A stretch of 64,000 nucleotides of DNA from Thermoplasmata archaeon (GCA_026414225.1 JAOAJK010000001.1:196886-260885), one strand, 5' to 3'. Shown: positions 1 to 9,277, numbered from the stretch's first letter. The notes: a model not told the origin generated them from the letters alone. Translations and numbers: made by a program.

Positions 1-342
1 GTTGGTATCGAGGACATAGATGTAGCCAGTACCATTCGCACTGTACGGAATTTCTATATTCTGGTTCCAGACCCGTGCTACCCGGATTCCTGTATCCGAA
101 AAAATTTCCATGTAACTAGTGGTGTTTACCACATAAACATAAACATCGATGTAATTGTCATTCGGATTACTATCGCTGTCCGTGCCTTCCACTGTGAGAT
201 GGATTGTTTCCCCTGCATAATAACTGCTCTTGTCCGTTGTGATTGTCACGGTTGAGAAACCGCTCCCAGACACTGTGCCCGTGGGCACCGCAATCACCGC
301 ACAAACCAACATAACCAAACACACTACTATGGATTTTTTCAT
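1..342 (-). CDS. Secreted surface protein, N-terminal part (runs off the left edge)
   Basis: The reading frame opens with ATG at 342 and stays open to base 1, giving 114 residues. The N-terminus is a signal peptide: two lysines (MKKS), a hydrophobic run of about 15 residues, then a polar stretch. The mature part starts with a beta-rich segment (STVTITTDKSSYYAGETI) like the strand pattern of Ig-like or cell-adhesion modules of archaeal surface proteins. It has several Asn-x-Thr/Ser sites that could be N-glycosylated. A TATA-like TTTATATAGG lies about 30 bases upstream. The function and full length cannot be seen. Confidence 0.75.
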   Translation of the reverse strand, partial: MKKSIVVCLVMLVCAVIAVPTGTVSGSGFSTVTITTDKSSYYAGETIHLTVEGTDSDSNPNDNYIDVYVYVVNTTSYMEIFSDTGIRVARVWNQNIEIPYSANGTGYIYVLDTN

Positions 343-496
343 GGTCTCACGGAAAGGTAAATTCCCTGAACCTATATAAACATTGTTTAACACAATCAAA
401 AATTTCTTCCATGTTGACAGGTTCCTTCCCGAGAATTTACAGGATGCTGGAGAATAAAATAAGAATGTATAAATACTCCATCTGCAATCTGTGACC

Positions 497-1045
497 ATGT
501 TTGAAAAACGGGAGCAAAGGGTCTTCGCGAACGCGGACCTTTCAGTGATGTATGCAAAAAGCATGGAGTTCTGGAGAGCCCAGGGTTTCAATCTGATGGA
601 ATTCGGAAACAGCACATTCGCCGGAGAGCATTTCACCTCAAAGCTCGGATTGAAAAGGAAGGTGCAGATACAACTTCTGAAGCCAGGGGAGAATGTTCTT
701 GTGGATGCTACATTCTGCGCAGAAATTACTGAAACAGGGGCTGTCGCTGGCGCAATAGGGGCTGTGCTCCTCTTCCCCGTTGCGGTCGCGGTGGGGGCGG
801 TGAGCTATTTTGAGTATGAAAATGATGCGGACAATCTGATGAGAGCTTTCTGGCAGTATCTGTACCTTATCGCTGCTTCTCCAGACAAAAATATTTTACC
901 GCCCGTGCTACCCACCCCTGAGCAGCAAATGGCTACCACTGCATCAATCACCTCGTCGCAGAGCCAGCAGGTCTACTGCAAGCACTGCGGGGCAAAAATA
1001 GAAACGGATAGCAAATTCTGCAGGTACTGCGGCGGCAAACAGTAA
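497..1045 (+). CDS. Uncharacterised membrane-associated protein with C-terminal zinc ribbon
   Basis: This 182-residue protein has an N-terminal soluble part, a hydrophobic Ala/Val/Gly-rich segment around residues 75-105 that could be one or two membrane passes, a Pro/Gln-rich linker, and a C-terminal zinc ribbon of the CxxC-x10-CxxC kind (YCKHCG ... FCRYCGGK). The ATG at 497 sits about 25 bases after TATAAATA (468-475), which fits a leaderless transcript. A GTG two codons earlier is possible. The family is not recognised; such zinc ribbons are common on archaeal membrane proteins and do not define the role. Confidence 0.7.
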   Translation: MFEKREQRVFANADLSVMYAKSMEFWRAQGFNLMEFGNSTFAGEHFTSKLGLKRKVQIQLLKPGENVLVDATFCAEITETGAVAGAIGAVLLFPVAVAVGAVSYFEYENDADNLMRAFWQYLYLIAASPDKNILPPVLPTPEQQMATTASITSSQSQQVYCKHCGAKIETDSKFCRYCGGKQ

Positions 1046-1055
1046 GGGCATTTTT

Positions 1056-2462
1056 TCACAGGCTCCTACCTGCGTCCGCAATCATCTCTGTGGGCTTTCC
1101 GCAGACAATGCATCTCCCGCTCCTCGCATTCACATTCAGGGGAATTCCCAGAATCGATACATCCAGTCCTTTCTCAATTCCCATTCCGCAGTCCTCGGAA
1201 CCGCACCAGTTGAACCTGAGGATTCCTCTTCTGTTCCTTCCCTCCTCGATGGAAGTTATCCAGTGAATGTTTGCCTCCAGGGCTTTCGCGGCCCTTTCGT
1301 ACAGGTCCGCCTGTACCTTGGTAAGCAGCGACTTTACTACATCCGCAAGTCCTTCCCTGGCAATCGTTATTTTTTCCCTCGTGTCCCTCCTTACCGCGGT
1401 AACTGTACCCCCTGCACTTTCCCTCTCACCGACCTCTATCCTGAGAGGGACGCCCTTCAACTCCCAGTCATAGTACTTGTTTCCAGGGCGGAGGTCCCTG
1501 AGGTCCAGATGTACCCGGATTCCGGCATCCATCAGGAGTTTTTGAATTTCCATAGCATATCCCTCAACAACCTCTTTCTTCTCTTTTTTCGGTACCGGGA
1601 CAATCACCACCTGATAAGGTGCGATCTCTGGCGGGAGGATGAGCCCCGAGTTATCGCCATGCACCCCGACGACCGCACCCACCAGCCGTTCCGATAACCC
1701 GAATGTTGTCTGATGGGCATGCCTGTGGGTTCCATCTTTATCTTCGAAAAGAATGTTATACGCCTTCGCAAAATTTTCATGGTACTGATGGATTGTCCCG
1801 ATCTGGAGCGCCTTTTCTCCGGCAAGAAGGTCCGCGCCCAAACTGTAAACTGCACCCGCGAATTTATCCCAGTCAGGTCGTTTATGGAGGATGTAGGGCA
1901 ATGCAAGGGCTTTTCCCAAGTTCTCCATTATCTGAATATCCTCCTTTATCTGTCCCTCTGAGCCCTCTGCATCCGCATGACATGTGTGGGCTTCAAAAAA
2001 ATGGATCTCGCGCACGCGGATAAATGCCCTCGTTTGCTTTGTTTCGTATCTGAAAACATTCACTATCTGATAAATTTTTAGAGGCAAATCCGCATGACTC
2101 CTTATCCAGATTGAGAACATGCTATACATTGCGGTCTCACTCGTGGGTCTAAGCACAAGTTTTATGTCAAGGGGATTATCACCCGCATGCGTGACCCAGA
2201 AAACCTGGGCTGAAAAACCCTTGATGTGTTCCGCCTCCTTCTGGAACTCGTTTTCCGGAATAAGCAGGGGGAAGCATACCTCGGAGTGGCCCGTGGCATC
2301 AAACTCCTTCCTGATTTTTTTATCAATTAACTGCATGATTTTCCAGCCGTAGGGGAGCCAGATGTTCATTCCTTTGACTGGATACCTCTTATCACAGAGC
2401 CCCGCTGCCTCAACCACTTCGTTGTACCATTCGGATACATCCACTTCCTTTTTGTGTTCCAT
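1056..2462 (-). CDS. proS: Prolyl-tRNA synthetase, archaeal/eukaryotic type
   Basis: It charges tRNA-Pro with proline in the cytoplasm. The 468-residue length fits the short archaeal/eukaryote-type ProRS, which has no bacterial editing insertion. The class II catalytic core ([24 protein letters not shown], motif 2 region) comes first, then the anticodon-binding domain ([12 protein letters not shown]), then a C-terminal zinc domain with C420, C425, C451 and C454. A TTTTTAAAA box at about 2491-2502 lies upstream of the ATG. It stands alone and faces away from the peptidase gene at 2586. Confidence 0.96.
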   Translation of the reverse strand: MEHKKEVDVSEWYNEVVEAAGLCDKRYPVKGMNIWLPYGWKIMQLIDKKIRKEFDATGHSEVCFPLLIPENEFQKEAEHIKGFSAQVFWVTHAGDNPLDIKLVLRPTSETAMYSMFSIWIRSHADLPLKIYQIVNVFRYETKQTRAFIRVREIHFFEAHTCHADAEGSEGQIKEDIQIMENLGKALALPYILHKRPDWDKFAGAVYSLGADLLAGEKALQIGTIHQYHENFAKAYNILFEDKDGTHRHAHQTTFGLSERLVGAVVGVHGDNSGLILPPEIAPYQVVIVPVPKKEKKEVVEGYAMEIQKLLMDAGIRVHLDLRDLRPGNKYYDWELKGVPLRIEVGERESAGGTVTAVRRDTREKITIAREGLADVVKSLLTKVQADLYERAAKALEANIHWITSIEEGRNRRGILRFNWCGSEDCGMGIEKGLDVSILGIPLNVNARSGRCIVCGKPTEMIADAGRSL

Positions 2463-2585
2463 GGTTCCACTTGCGAGAGAAATAATATGGATTTTAAAAA
2501 TGTTTGCCTCGGGTAAAACGGAGGGTTTTTTAGAACCCTTCTCCTTTCAAAAGTTTTAATTAATCATTTGTAATATTGGTAAACC

Positions 2586-3653
2586 ATGCGAAAACAGATT
2601 ACTGATACGCTGGCGGACTTAATCCGGTTCAAGTCGTATCTAGAAGAGGAGAAGGCAGATATCATTAGATATGTTGTGGACTATCTCTCCCCACTTAACC
2701 TGAAGGTAACAGAATATGGAGATGATAGCTCCCCCGCGATCCTCGTAGAATACGGAGAAGGTGGCGTGGTGTTTGCAGGACATCTGGATACCTGTCCAAT
2801 TGGAGAGTTCTGGACATACACACAGGCCCAGACGGAAGATGGAAAGATGTATGGACGCGGGGCCGCTGACATGAAGGGTTCTGCAACCGCGATGCTCAAT
2901 GCAGCCGGTGAACTGGTAAAGAGAGAAATTCCTTTTGCTATAGCCCTCACCACAGACGAGGAGACCACGATGCGGGGCGCCTCCTCCCTCTGCAGGGCAA
3001 AAGCCATCCGAAACGCACCCGCGATTGTCATAGGGGAACCCACAAACCTGAATGTGGGATATGCGGAGAAGGGACTGATGTTCCTCCAGATTGAAACCTT
3101 CGGGAAGGCAGCCCATGGTGCGATGCCCCACCTCGGAGAGAATGCCATCCTGAAGATGATGAAGGTGTTGCGAACCCTTGAGACCTTCAAAGATACTGTC
3201 CAGCATCCGCAGCTCGGGGGAGTGTCAATCAATATCGGCACAATTTCTGGTGGAGAGAAGGTTAATGTGGTTGCGGACAAGTGCACTGCAATGATTGATG
3301 TGAGATTTCCCCCACCCCATACAGTAAAAAGCATTTATGAAGCCCTCAGCAGGCATATGCACACCGCAAAGAAACACTTCGTGCTCAACAAGATGTTTGA
3401 ACTTCCTGCTATAGAGATTGACCCGAAGTCCGAGGTTATCACGGGCACCGTTGAAATTGCAAAAACAGAGCTCGTGGGGCTGAAATATACCTCGGAGCTT
3501 GTCAAATACTATGAGGTCAACAGGAATGTGGTCCTGTTTGGCTGTGGTGATGAGGAAGTTTCCCACCATGTGAATGAGTATGTGAAGTTGGAAGATGTGC
3601 TGAAGGCATCGGAAGTGTACAAGAAAATCGCTGCCAGATTTGCACCGAAGTGA
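2586..3653 (+). CDS. M20-family zinc peptidase/deacylase (ArgE/DapE/LysK-like)
   Basis: A 355-residue M20 metallohydrolase. The metal-binding pattern is intact: GHLDTC (His, Asp), GRGAADMKG, TTDEET (catalytic and metal Glu), IGEPTNL, and a late His in EVSHHVNEY. The dimerisation domain sits in the middle (about residues 165-275). Members of this group remove an acyl, acetyl or LysW carrier from an amino acid, or cleave dipeptides. The compact size suits the archaeal LysK/ArgE-like branch, but no lysine or arginine genes are nearby, so the substrate is open. It starts shortly after a TTTTAATTAA box and ends 4 bases before coaBC, so the two are probably co-transcribed. Confidence 0.9.
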   Translation: MRKQITDTLADLIRFKSYLEEEKADIIRYVVDYLSPLNLKVTEYGDDSSPAILVEYGEGGVVFAGHLDTCPIGEFWTYTQAQTEDGKMYGRGAADMKGSATAMLNAAGELVKREIPFAIALTTDEETTMRGASSLCRAKAIRNAPAIVIGEPTNLNVGYAEKGLMFLQIETFGKAAHGAMPHLGENAILKMMKVLRTLETFKDTVQHPQLGGVSINIGTISGGEKVNVVADKCTAMIDVRFPPPHTVKSIYEALSRHMHTAKKHFVLNKMFELPAIEIDPKSEVITGTVEIAKTELVGLKYTSELVKYYEVNRNVVLFGCGDEEVSHHVNEYVKLEDVLKASEVYKKIAARFAPK

Positions 3654-3657
3654 ATAA

Positions 3658-4848
3658 ATGCATCCATCAAAAGATATTGAGGGAATAAAATCGGACAAAC
3701 TTTCGGGAAAAAAGATTGTGCTGGGAGTTACAGGAAGCATTGCGGCAGTGGAAACTGTGAAACTTGCGCGGGAACTGATAAGGCACGGTGCGACCGTTAT
3801 CCCCGTGATGACAAAAGCCGCGATGGAAATAATCAGCGCCAAGAGTTTGCATTTTGCCACAGGGTTTTCGCCGATAACAGAAATCACCGGAAGTGTGGAA
3901 CATGTGATGTACTGCGGTGCGAGGCCGGAAAGAGCAGACCTCCTTCTGATTGCACCAGCAACCGGAAATACAATTTCTAAGATTGCCTGCGGGATCGACG
4001 ACACCCCGGTAACGACCTTTGCAACCACCGCAATAGGAACAGGGATTCCCGTGCTCGTTGTTCCCGCAATGCACGAGACAATGTACGCCCACCCTGTGAT
4101 TCAGGATAACATTGCCAAGCTCGAGAAACTTGGAATTCACATTCTCAGGCCGAAAATTGCTGAGCACAAGGCAAAATTTCCTGAGATTGAGGAAATCGTG
4201 GCGCATGTTATAAGGTTGCTCGGAAAGAGGGACTATGCAGGGAAAAGGGTCTTGGTGATAGGTGGGGCTTCCTACGAACCACTGGATGACATGCGTATCC
4301 TCACAAACCTCTCAAGTGGAAAGATGAGTGTGGCGCTCGTCCGTGAGGCATTCCTCCGCGGTGCAGAGGTGGATTTTCTCGCAGGAAGAATTGAAGCCCC
4401 CATACCCCAGTATATCCCCACTACAAGATTTACTACAGTGGAAGACCTCCTTGGAAAACTGGCCAATCTGGATTACGATTACATCTTTGTGCCTGCAGCG
4501 CTCTCTGATTTTTGTGTGGATTCCCGGGAAGGCAAAATGCCATCTGACAGAGAACACAGAATTACCCTGAAACCCCTTCCAAAGGTGATAAAGCGGTTGA
4601 GAGAAGAAAGCAAGGGAGTGATTGTGGGTTTCAAGGCGGAACCAGTTATGGATGAAAAGACCCTTGTGAGCCGGGCTTTTAATGCCCTTAAAACCAGCAG
4701 GATTGACTTCATCTGTGCCAACACCATCAAAAATGCGGGAAGCGATGCTGGGCAAATAATTATCCTTGATAGAAAGGGTAAGTCCACGAAATTTACAGGA
4801 ACAAAAGAAAAGATTGCAGAAAAAATTTTAGATATTGTGAGGAAATAA
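3658..4848 (+). CDS. coaBC: CoaBC: phosphopantothenoylcysteine decarboxylase / phosphopantothenate-cysteine ligase
   Basis: A bifunctional enzyme of 396 residues for two consecutive steps of coenzyme A synthesis. The N-terminal flavoprotein half (about 20-185, ITGSIAAVETVKLAREL-like, with the conserved NTISKIACG and PAMHETMY segments) decarboxylates phosphopantothenoylcysteine. The C-terminal half (about 195-396, VLVIGGASYEPLDDMRILTNLSSGKM) joins phosphopantothenate to cysteine using CTP. PAMHETMY matches the archaeal form of the bacterial PxMNxxMW motif. It follows the M20 peptidase by four bases. Confidence 0.96.
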   Translation: MHPSKDIEGIKSDKLSGKKIVLGVTGSIAAVETVKLARELIRHGATVIPVMTKAAMEIISAKSLHFATGFSPITEITGSVEHVMYCGARPERADLLLIAPATGNTISKIACGIDDTPVTTFATTAIGTGIPVLVVPAMHETMYAHPVIQDNIAKLEKLGIHILRPKIAEHKAKFPEIEEIVAHVIRLLGKRDYAGKRVLVIGGASYEPLDDMRILTNLSSGKMSVALVREAFLRGAEVDFLAGRIEAPIPQYIPTTRFTTVEDLLGKLANLDYDYIFVPAALSDFCVDSREGKMPSDREHRITLKPLPKVIKRLREESKGVIVGFKAEPVMDEKTLVSRAFNALKTSRIDFICANTIKNAGSDAGQIIILDRKGKSTKFTGTKEKIAEKILDIVRK

Positions 4849-4850
4849 AC

Positions 4851-5003
4851 TTACTTCGGGGGATTTGGGGTTGCAATCTCCTTTGTCTGCTCGCTGTCCA
4901 GAATTTTAGTGATTTCTTTTTCAATTTCTGTGAGTTTGAGTTCCATTCTGGCCAGGCGGCAGTTTATGCAGTTGCACCCTTCCAGCGGCACCTCTTCAGC
5001 CAT
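4851..5003 (-). CDS. Small Cys-rich protein (50 aa)
   Basis: Reading the minus strand from ATG at 5003 to TAA at 4851 gives 50 residues with a CxCxxC cluster near the N-terminus (LEGCNCINCRL), then a charged helix (MELKLTEIEKEITKIL) and a Pro-rich tail. A strong ribosome site, GGAGGTG, lies 5 bases before the ATG. The cluster could bind zinc or another metal. No family is recognised. Its promoter region holds an 11-base tandem repeat over the expected start of transcription. It is convergent with coaBC, and the two genes end 2 bases apart. Confidence 0.75.
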   Translation of the reverse strand: MAEEVPLEGCNCINCRLARMELKLTEIEKEITKILDSEQTKEIATPNPPK

Positions 5004-5053
5004 ATTTCACCTCCTTTTTCGTATTTTCTCCAGATGACCAGAGCCATCACCAT
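4964..5053 (-). CDS. Possible leader ORF overlapping the Cys-rich gene (29 aa)
   Basis: A second minus-strand frame, ATG at 5053 to TAA at 4964, encodes 29 residues starting MVMALVIWRK. It has its own GAGGTG site 6 bases upstream and overlaps the start of the 50-residue gene in another frame. It may be a leader peptide that couples translation to the next gene, or it may be chance. Nothing about the peptide is family-specific. Confidence 0.3.
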   Translation of the reverse strand: MVMALVIWRKYEKGGEIWLKRCRWKGATA

Positions 5054-5072
5054 TTTTTACACCTCGTTGCGT

Positions 5073-5094
5073 TTTGTATGCATTTTGTATGCAT
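5073..5094. repeat. Perfect tandem repeat of an 11-mer (operator-like)
   Basis: The 11-mer TTTGTATGCAT occurs twice head to tail with no gap. A period of 11 bases places both copies on nearly the same helix face. On the minus strand it lies about 25 bases after a TATA box, over the expected transcription start of the Cys-rich gene, where a bound protein would block transcription. Confidence 0.6.
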
Positions 5095-5113
5095 TAAGTA
5101 TATCAACTGCACC

Positions 5114-5122
5114 CTATATAAA
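5114..5122 (-). promoter_or_regulatory. TATA box for the small Cys-rich gene
   Basis: The minus strand reads TTTATATAG. Transcription would begin at about 5092, giving an untranslated leader of about 90 bases that contains the possible 29-residue leader ORF. Confidence 0.55.
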
Positions 5123-5262
5123 CATTTCGGCCCACTCTATTTTTTTGTTATCTTTTAATCAAAACAGTGAACTAAATATGATGCTGTGTGCCAGAATACA
5201 CTGGGACAGTTCCCTCCATTTTTAGCAGAAAAATTTAACAACAACTGAACATTTGAGGGAAC

Positions 5263-6384
5263 ATGGACGAAGGCTTCAGGGTCACACCCTGGGAAGTTTC
5301 AGGCAGGGTTGACTACGACAGATTAATTCAGGAATTCGGCACCAGCAAGATAGATTCCTGTCTCAAGGAGCGGCTCCAGAAAAACTTCGGGGAACTTCAC
5401 CAGTACTTGCGAAGGGACATCTTTTTCTCCCACAGGGATTTGGACATTATTCTCACCGATTTTGAGGAAGGAAAAAAATTCTATCTTTATACGGGGAGAG
5501 GCCCCTCCGGACACACCCATCTCGGGCACATCCTTCCCTGGATTTTCACTAGGTATATTCAGGAGAAGACGGGGAGCGTTCTGCTTTTCCAGCTGACCGA
5601 TGACGAAAAATTTTATTTCAAGGAGGAAATGACGCTTGAGGATACGAGGAAAATGGCATATGAAAACATCCTCGACATCATAGCCCTCGGTTTCCAACCG
5701 GATAAAACCAGAATCTTCCTCGATACTGAGTACATAAAGACCCTTTATCCTGTTGCTGCAAAAGTTGCAAAAAAAATCACATTCTCCACGGTTAAAGCGG
5801 TGTTCGGACTCGAAAACAGCAACAACATCGGCGAGATTTTCTACACCTCGCTCCAGTCAACTCCAGCATTCCTTCCATCGGTATTTGAGGGAAGGGATAC
5901 CCATGTCCTCATTCCGTGCGGAATTGACCAGGACCCGCACTTCAGGGTATGCAGGGATGTGGCTCCAAAGCTCGGTTATCCGAAGCCCGCACTGGTTCAC
6001 TGCAAGCTCTTTCCTTCGCTCATGGGCGCGGAGACCAAGATGTCGGCCTCGCTCCCGGAAACCTCGATATTCACAACCGATGCTCCAAAGGTTGCGAAGA
6101 AAAAGATAATGAATGCATTCACTGGCGGTGCAGTTTCGGTGGAAGAACAGCGAAAGCACGGGGGCAATCCTGATGTTTGCTCGGTTTTTGCCTACTACCA
6201 GTTCATGTTTGAGCCGGATGATGCAAAACTGGGCGAGAGATCCACTGCCTGCAGGGCTGGAAATGTGCTCTGCGGCGAGTGCAAACAGGTGCTGGCAGAA
6301 CGCGTGATTGAATTCTTGAAGGCGCATCAGGAAAAGAGGGAGAAGGCGAGAGCAATCTTGGAAAAGTTTGTGGTGCGTGATTGA
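5263..6384 (+). CDS. trpS: Tryptophanyl-tRNA synthetase, archaeal/eukaryotic type
   Basis: It charges tRNA-Trp. The class I signatures are present: PSGHTHLGH (81-89, the HIGH motif) and KMSAS (259-263, the KMSKS motif). Other family landmarks are LTDDEKF and CGIDQDPHFRVCRDVA. At 373 residues with a short N-terminal extension it fits the archaeal/eukaryotic group. It ends just before the archaellum promoter and is probably not part of that operon. Confidence 0.96.
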   Translation: MDEGFRVTPWEVSGRVDYDRLIQEFGTSKIDSCLKERLQKNFGELHQYLRRDIFFSHRDLDIILTDFEEGKKFYLYTGRGPSGHTHLGHILPWIFTRYIQEKTGSVLLFQLTDDEKFYFKEEMTLEDTRKMAYENILDIIALGFQPDKTRIFLDTEYIKTLYPVAAKVAKKITFSTVKAVFGLENSNNIGEIFYTSLQSTPAFLPSVFEGRDTHVLIPCGIDQDPHFRVCRDVAPKLGYPKPALVHCKLFPSLMGAETKMSASLPETSIFTTDAPKVAKKKIMNAFTGGAVSVEEQRKHGGNPDVCSVFAYYQFMFEPDDAKLGERSTACRAGNVLCGECKQVLAERVIEFLKAHQEKREKARAILEKFVVRD

Positions 6385-6430
6385 GTTCCTGGTCTCTTCC
6401 ATGCAAAAGGAAGTTCGGTGAGAAGCAACC

Positions 6431-6438
6431 TATAAATA
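6431..6438 (+). promoter_or_regulatory. TATA box of the archaellum operon
   Basis: TATAAATA lies 45-52 bases before the first archaellin start. A short leader of about 20 bases with an AAGGAGG ribosome site follows. This is the only clear promoter before the eight closely packed arl genes. Confidence 0.6.
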
Positions 6439-6482
6439 CCAAAAAACTTATTTCCTTTTACAAAACACAAGGAGGCGTTAAA

Positions 6483-7172
6483 TTGAAATGGAAGTTGAGA
6501 AAAGGCAGAAAGGGCAGCATGGGCATCGGTGCTCTGATTGTTTTCATAGCACTGGTGGTAGTGGCTGCAATCTCGGCAGTGGTTATCATAAACACAGCAA
6601 TTACCCTAAAGAACCAGGCGGAAAAGACGGGCGAGAGTATAAAGCTCACAATCCCTGAGGTGAAATCGGTTATCGGGGACAGGGACCCGACGAACTCAGG
6701 CACATTAAGTCCCACTGTGGACTTTCTCTACCTCACAATGGTCGTTAACGGCGCCAAAACGCTGAACATGACCACGATGCGGCTGCACATAACCGCATCC
6801 AACAGTAACAAGAGCGTGGACCTCGTGTTAAATACGGCCGCCCTCCAGAGTGCAGCGAACCCAGAAAATCCCACTGAAGCAGAATTAAGGAATGCCGCGG
6901 ATTCTACCCGTTATGCAGCGAAGGAGATTGCACCTTATCTGGGAAGTGGATGGGACCCGGGCCTTGGTGCCTTCTATGTGAGCAAGAATACCACACTGAA
7001 GATCTACATTGACCTCAGAATCTCGCCAGAAGGCATAGGCATGCCCCTGCCTGTGAATACGGATGTAATCATCACATTCAACGCGGGGGACTCCAGCGCG
7101 TCCTACAAAGTGCAGTTCAACACTGGCTACTCGTATGGCAACTCAAAAATCATTGACTTTACCTACGCGTGA
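6483..7172 (+). CDS. arlB: Archaellin (major archaellum filament subunit), copy 1
   Basis: A 229-residue preprotein of the archaellum filament. It has a class III signal peptide: a basic leader, likely cleavage after Lys-Gly in RKG/SMGIGALIVFIA, then a hydrophobic helix of about 25 residues, then a beta-rich outer domain. The start is taken as TTG at 6483 because AAGGAGG lies 7 bases upstream and the only earlier in-frame starts lie inside trpS. Cleavage needs ArlK, which is not in this window. It shares the SGWDPGLG-like and IWIDLRxSPEG-like segments with the next gene, so the two are tandem duplicates. Confidence 0.9.
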   Translation: MKWKLRKGRKGSMGIGALIVFIALVVVAAISAVVIINTAITLKNQAEKTGESIKLTIPEVKSVIGDRDPTNSGTLSPTVDFLYLTMVVNGAKTLNMTTMRLHITASNSNKSVDLVLNTAALQSAANPENPTEAELRNAADSTRYAAKEIAPYLGSGWDPGLGAFYVSKNTTLKIYIDLRISPEGIGMPLPVNTDVIITFNAGDSSASYKVQFNTGYSYGNSKIIDFTYA

Positions 7173-7184
7173 GGAGGTGAACAA

Positions 7185-7907
7185 ATGCACAGATACAGGA
7201 TGAGAAAAATGAAGAAAAGCCGGGGTGGTGCAATCGGAATAGGTACACTGATAGTGTTCATTGCGATGATACTTGTGGCTGCAATAGCTGCTGCCGTGAT
7301 AATCTCTGCGGTGTTTTCACTCCAGCAACAGGCGGAGAATGCGGCATCGGGTGCACAGAACAAGGTGAGCAATGCCCTCCAGGTGAGGATTATTGAAGGC
7401 GTGCGGACCGGCACACCGCTGAGCAACACCATTGACTATCTCCAGATTCAGGTTGCCCTTGCACCAGGCAGCAATCCCATCAACATGGCTGATGTAATCA
7501 TTAAGATTGTGACCGGGAATAAGGAAACCGAACTCTCGCTGAACCAGTATGTGTTCCCGGGACCGAACCCTGAAACCCAGTCCTTAACTGATGCCCTTGC
7601 ACTCCAGCTCGCGGATACCACCCACTATGCAGCGGAGGAGGTTCCTGGAGGACAGAACAACAGTGGATGGGACCCCTACACCACACCGTCTCACCCGAGT
7701 CCCTCGTATTTCTTGGCCGAAGGCAATGTACTGAAAATCTGGATTGATTTGAGGGCATCGCCAGAAGGTCTCGGCTCCCAGTTATCTCCATCCACCTACT
7801 GCAAGGTGTCCTTCATAATAACCACTGGTGGTTTCGACACTTTCGAAACTTTCACCACACCACCCTCCTACGACACGACACCCATAATTGACTTAACCTA
7901 CAGATGA
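7185..7907 (+). CDS. arlB2: Archaellin, copy 2
   Basis: The 240-residue paralog of the preceding archaellin. The signal peptide reads MKKSRGG/AIGIGTLIVFIAM, with cleavage expected between the two glycines and the alanine; a hydrophobic helix and beta-rich domain follow. A GAGGAGGTGAA ribosome site stands just before the ATG at 7185. Two archaellins are common; they may form the main filament and a specialised segment. The last codons overlap the next frame (ATGA at 7904). Confidence 0.92.
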   Translation: MHRYRMRKMKKSRGGAIGIGTLIVFIAMILVAAIAAAVIISAVFSLQQQAENAASGAQNKVSNALQVRIIEGVRTGTPLSNTIDYLQIQVALAPGSNPINMADVIIKIVTGNKETELSLNQYVFPGPNPETQSLTDALALQLADTTHYAAEEVPGGQNNSGWDPYTTPSHPSPSYFLAEGNVLKIWIDLRASPEGLGSQLSPSTYCKVSFIITTGGFDTFETFTTPPSYDTTPIIDLTYR

Positions 7908-7915
7908 GGTGGAAG

Positions 7916-9277
7916 ATGTCCCCGCTTTTCAAAAAGAAGGCGAAGGAGGAAACTTCTGAGCAGCAAAAAATTGTGCCAGAAAAGCCAACCGAGGGCATCT
8001 GTGCAAAGTGCGGGAGTTCGAAGCTGAGTTTCTTTGATGATGGTACCGGCAAATGCAACAACTGCGGCAGGATTTTTAACTGGAGGGCCGCGATAACCCA
8101 GCCCCAGTTGCCCCAGCAGCCAATGCCTGGCCAGCAACCACAGCCGGTTTCACAGCCACCTGCAGCCCAATTCACGGAAGCCACCCATGGCGCTTCCATG
8201 ACGCCACCACCGCCCCCCGCCAGCGAAATACCTCAATCAGCAGCCCAGCCAGTTGCCGTGCCACTCCCCCAGCCCCCACAGCCCACTGGAACACCCGGGG
8301 AGAACAGCACGAACGAAATATCCACATTCTCCCAGCCCCCTGTCACAGTGCCACCTCCAGAGATTTCCCAGCAACCAGTAGTCCAGCCAATAGTCACCCC
8401 TTCAATCCAGGCGGAAGGGGGCTTCAGAAGAAGCGAGAGAATTGAAGAATCACTGGCGGACATAAAAAATCGTGTGGAAAGAATCAACGACGCCAATGAG
8501 CGTTATCGACTGGAGATAAACGAAATTAAGGAGAGCATCGCAAGAATAGAGAGCAGATTGCATGAACTCACGGCCCTCTACGATGCCATCTCCGCACAGT
8601 TCAACCCTTTCATAGACATCCAGATAAAACGGGAAACTGGCCAGAATCCAGAAACCGCCACGGAAAAGATTGGCGAGGAACTGAGCGATGCGATGATACT
8701 TGACAAGGTTGCCTGTCCCAAATGCGGAGAACTCATTCCCGAGGATTCAAAGATGTGCCCCAAATGCGGGGCAACGCTGGAACTCTCCACCAACCCAGTA
8801 TCTCCCCAGAGCGAAATCCCGCAGGCACCAGTTCCACAGATTCCGCAGGTTCTACAACAGCCAGTATTCTTTCAGCAATTTCAGGGCTCCCAGCCCCGTC
8901 TGGGACCGCTCCTTCAGAGCATAGGCACCGATTACAGAAGCTCTCTGCTTGCAATGAGATGGATCGAGTATCTCCTGGATAGGGTTGACCTCAATGAACT
9001 TCCCCAGGTGCTAGACTACTACCGGCGGATTAACTGGATAAGCAATGAGGTTAAAGCGGATATCCTCTGGAAAATAAAGGGAATAAAAATTGAGAAAAAG
9101 CCCTCGAGGCCAGAAGCAAAGGATGGCTGGCGGCTTTCAATCAACGATCACCTGAAAACCCTCATGTTCATCGAGATGCTCAGGGGCACCCAGCTGGATA
9201 AGCAGAACCTCGAGGAACTGGAAAAAGAAATGGAGAAGTTGAAGAAGAGCAACCTGGAGGATTTTTATGGGTTATAG
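7916..9277 (+). CDS. arlCDE: Fused ArlC/D/E archaellum protein with two zinc ribbons
   Basis: A 453-residue cytoplasmic protein that would sit around the ArlH/ArlI motor and link it to chemotaxis input. Order: zinc ribbon (C29, C32, C47, C50), a long Pro/Gln-rich linker (about 60-160), a coiled coil (about 175-225, ArlC-like), a second zinc ribbon (CPKC ... CPKC, about 263-285), another Pro/Gln linker, and a C-terminal ArlD/E domain (about 330-453; RWIEYLLDRVDLNELPQVLDYY and GWRLSINDHLKTLMFIEML). GAGGTG precedes ATG 7916; an ATG at 7904 overlapping the archaellin stop is the alternative. The zinc ribbons are unusual in this family. Confidence 0.85.
   Translation: MSPLFKKKAKEETSEQQKIVPEKPTEGICAKCGSSKLSFFDDGTGKCNNCGRIFNWRAAITQPQLPQQPMPGQQPQPVSQPPAAQFTEATHGASMTPPPPPASEIPQSAAQPVAVPLPQPPQPTGTPGENSTNEISTFSQPPVTVPPPEISQQPVVQPIVTPSIQAEGGFRRSERIEESLADIKNRVERINDANERYRLEINEIKESIARIESRLHELTALYDAISAQFNPFIDIQIKRETGQNPETATEKIGEELSDAMILDKVACPKCGELIPEDSKMCPKCGATLELSTNPVSPQSEIPQAPVPQIPQVLQQPVFFQQFQGSQPRLGPLLQSIGTDYRSSLLAMRWIEYLLDRVDLNELPQVLDYYRRINWISNEVKADILWKIKGIKIEKKPSRPEAKDGWRLSINDHLKTLMFIEMLRGTQLDKQNLEELEKEMEKLKKSNLEDFYGL

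Noticed and set aside
6381-6482. Archaellin start at 6381
   Set aside because: That extension overlaps the end of trpS and lies before the operon TATA box; AAGGAGG points to TTG 6483.
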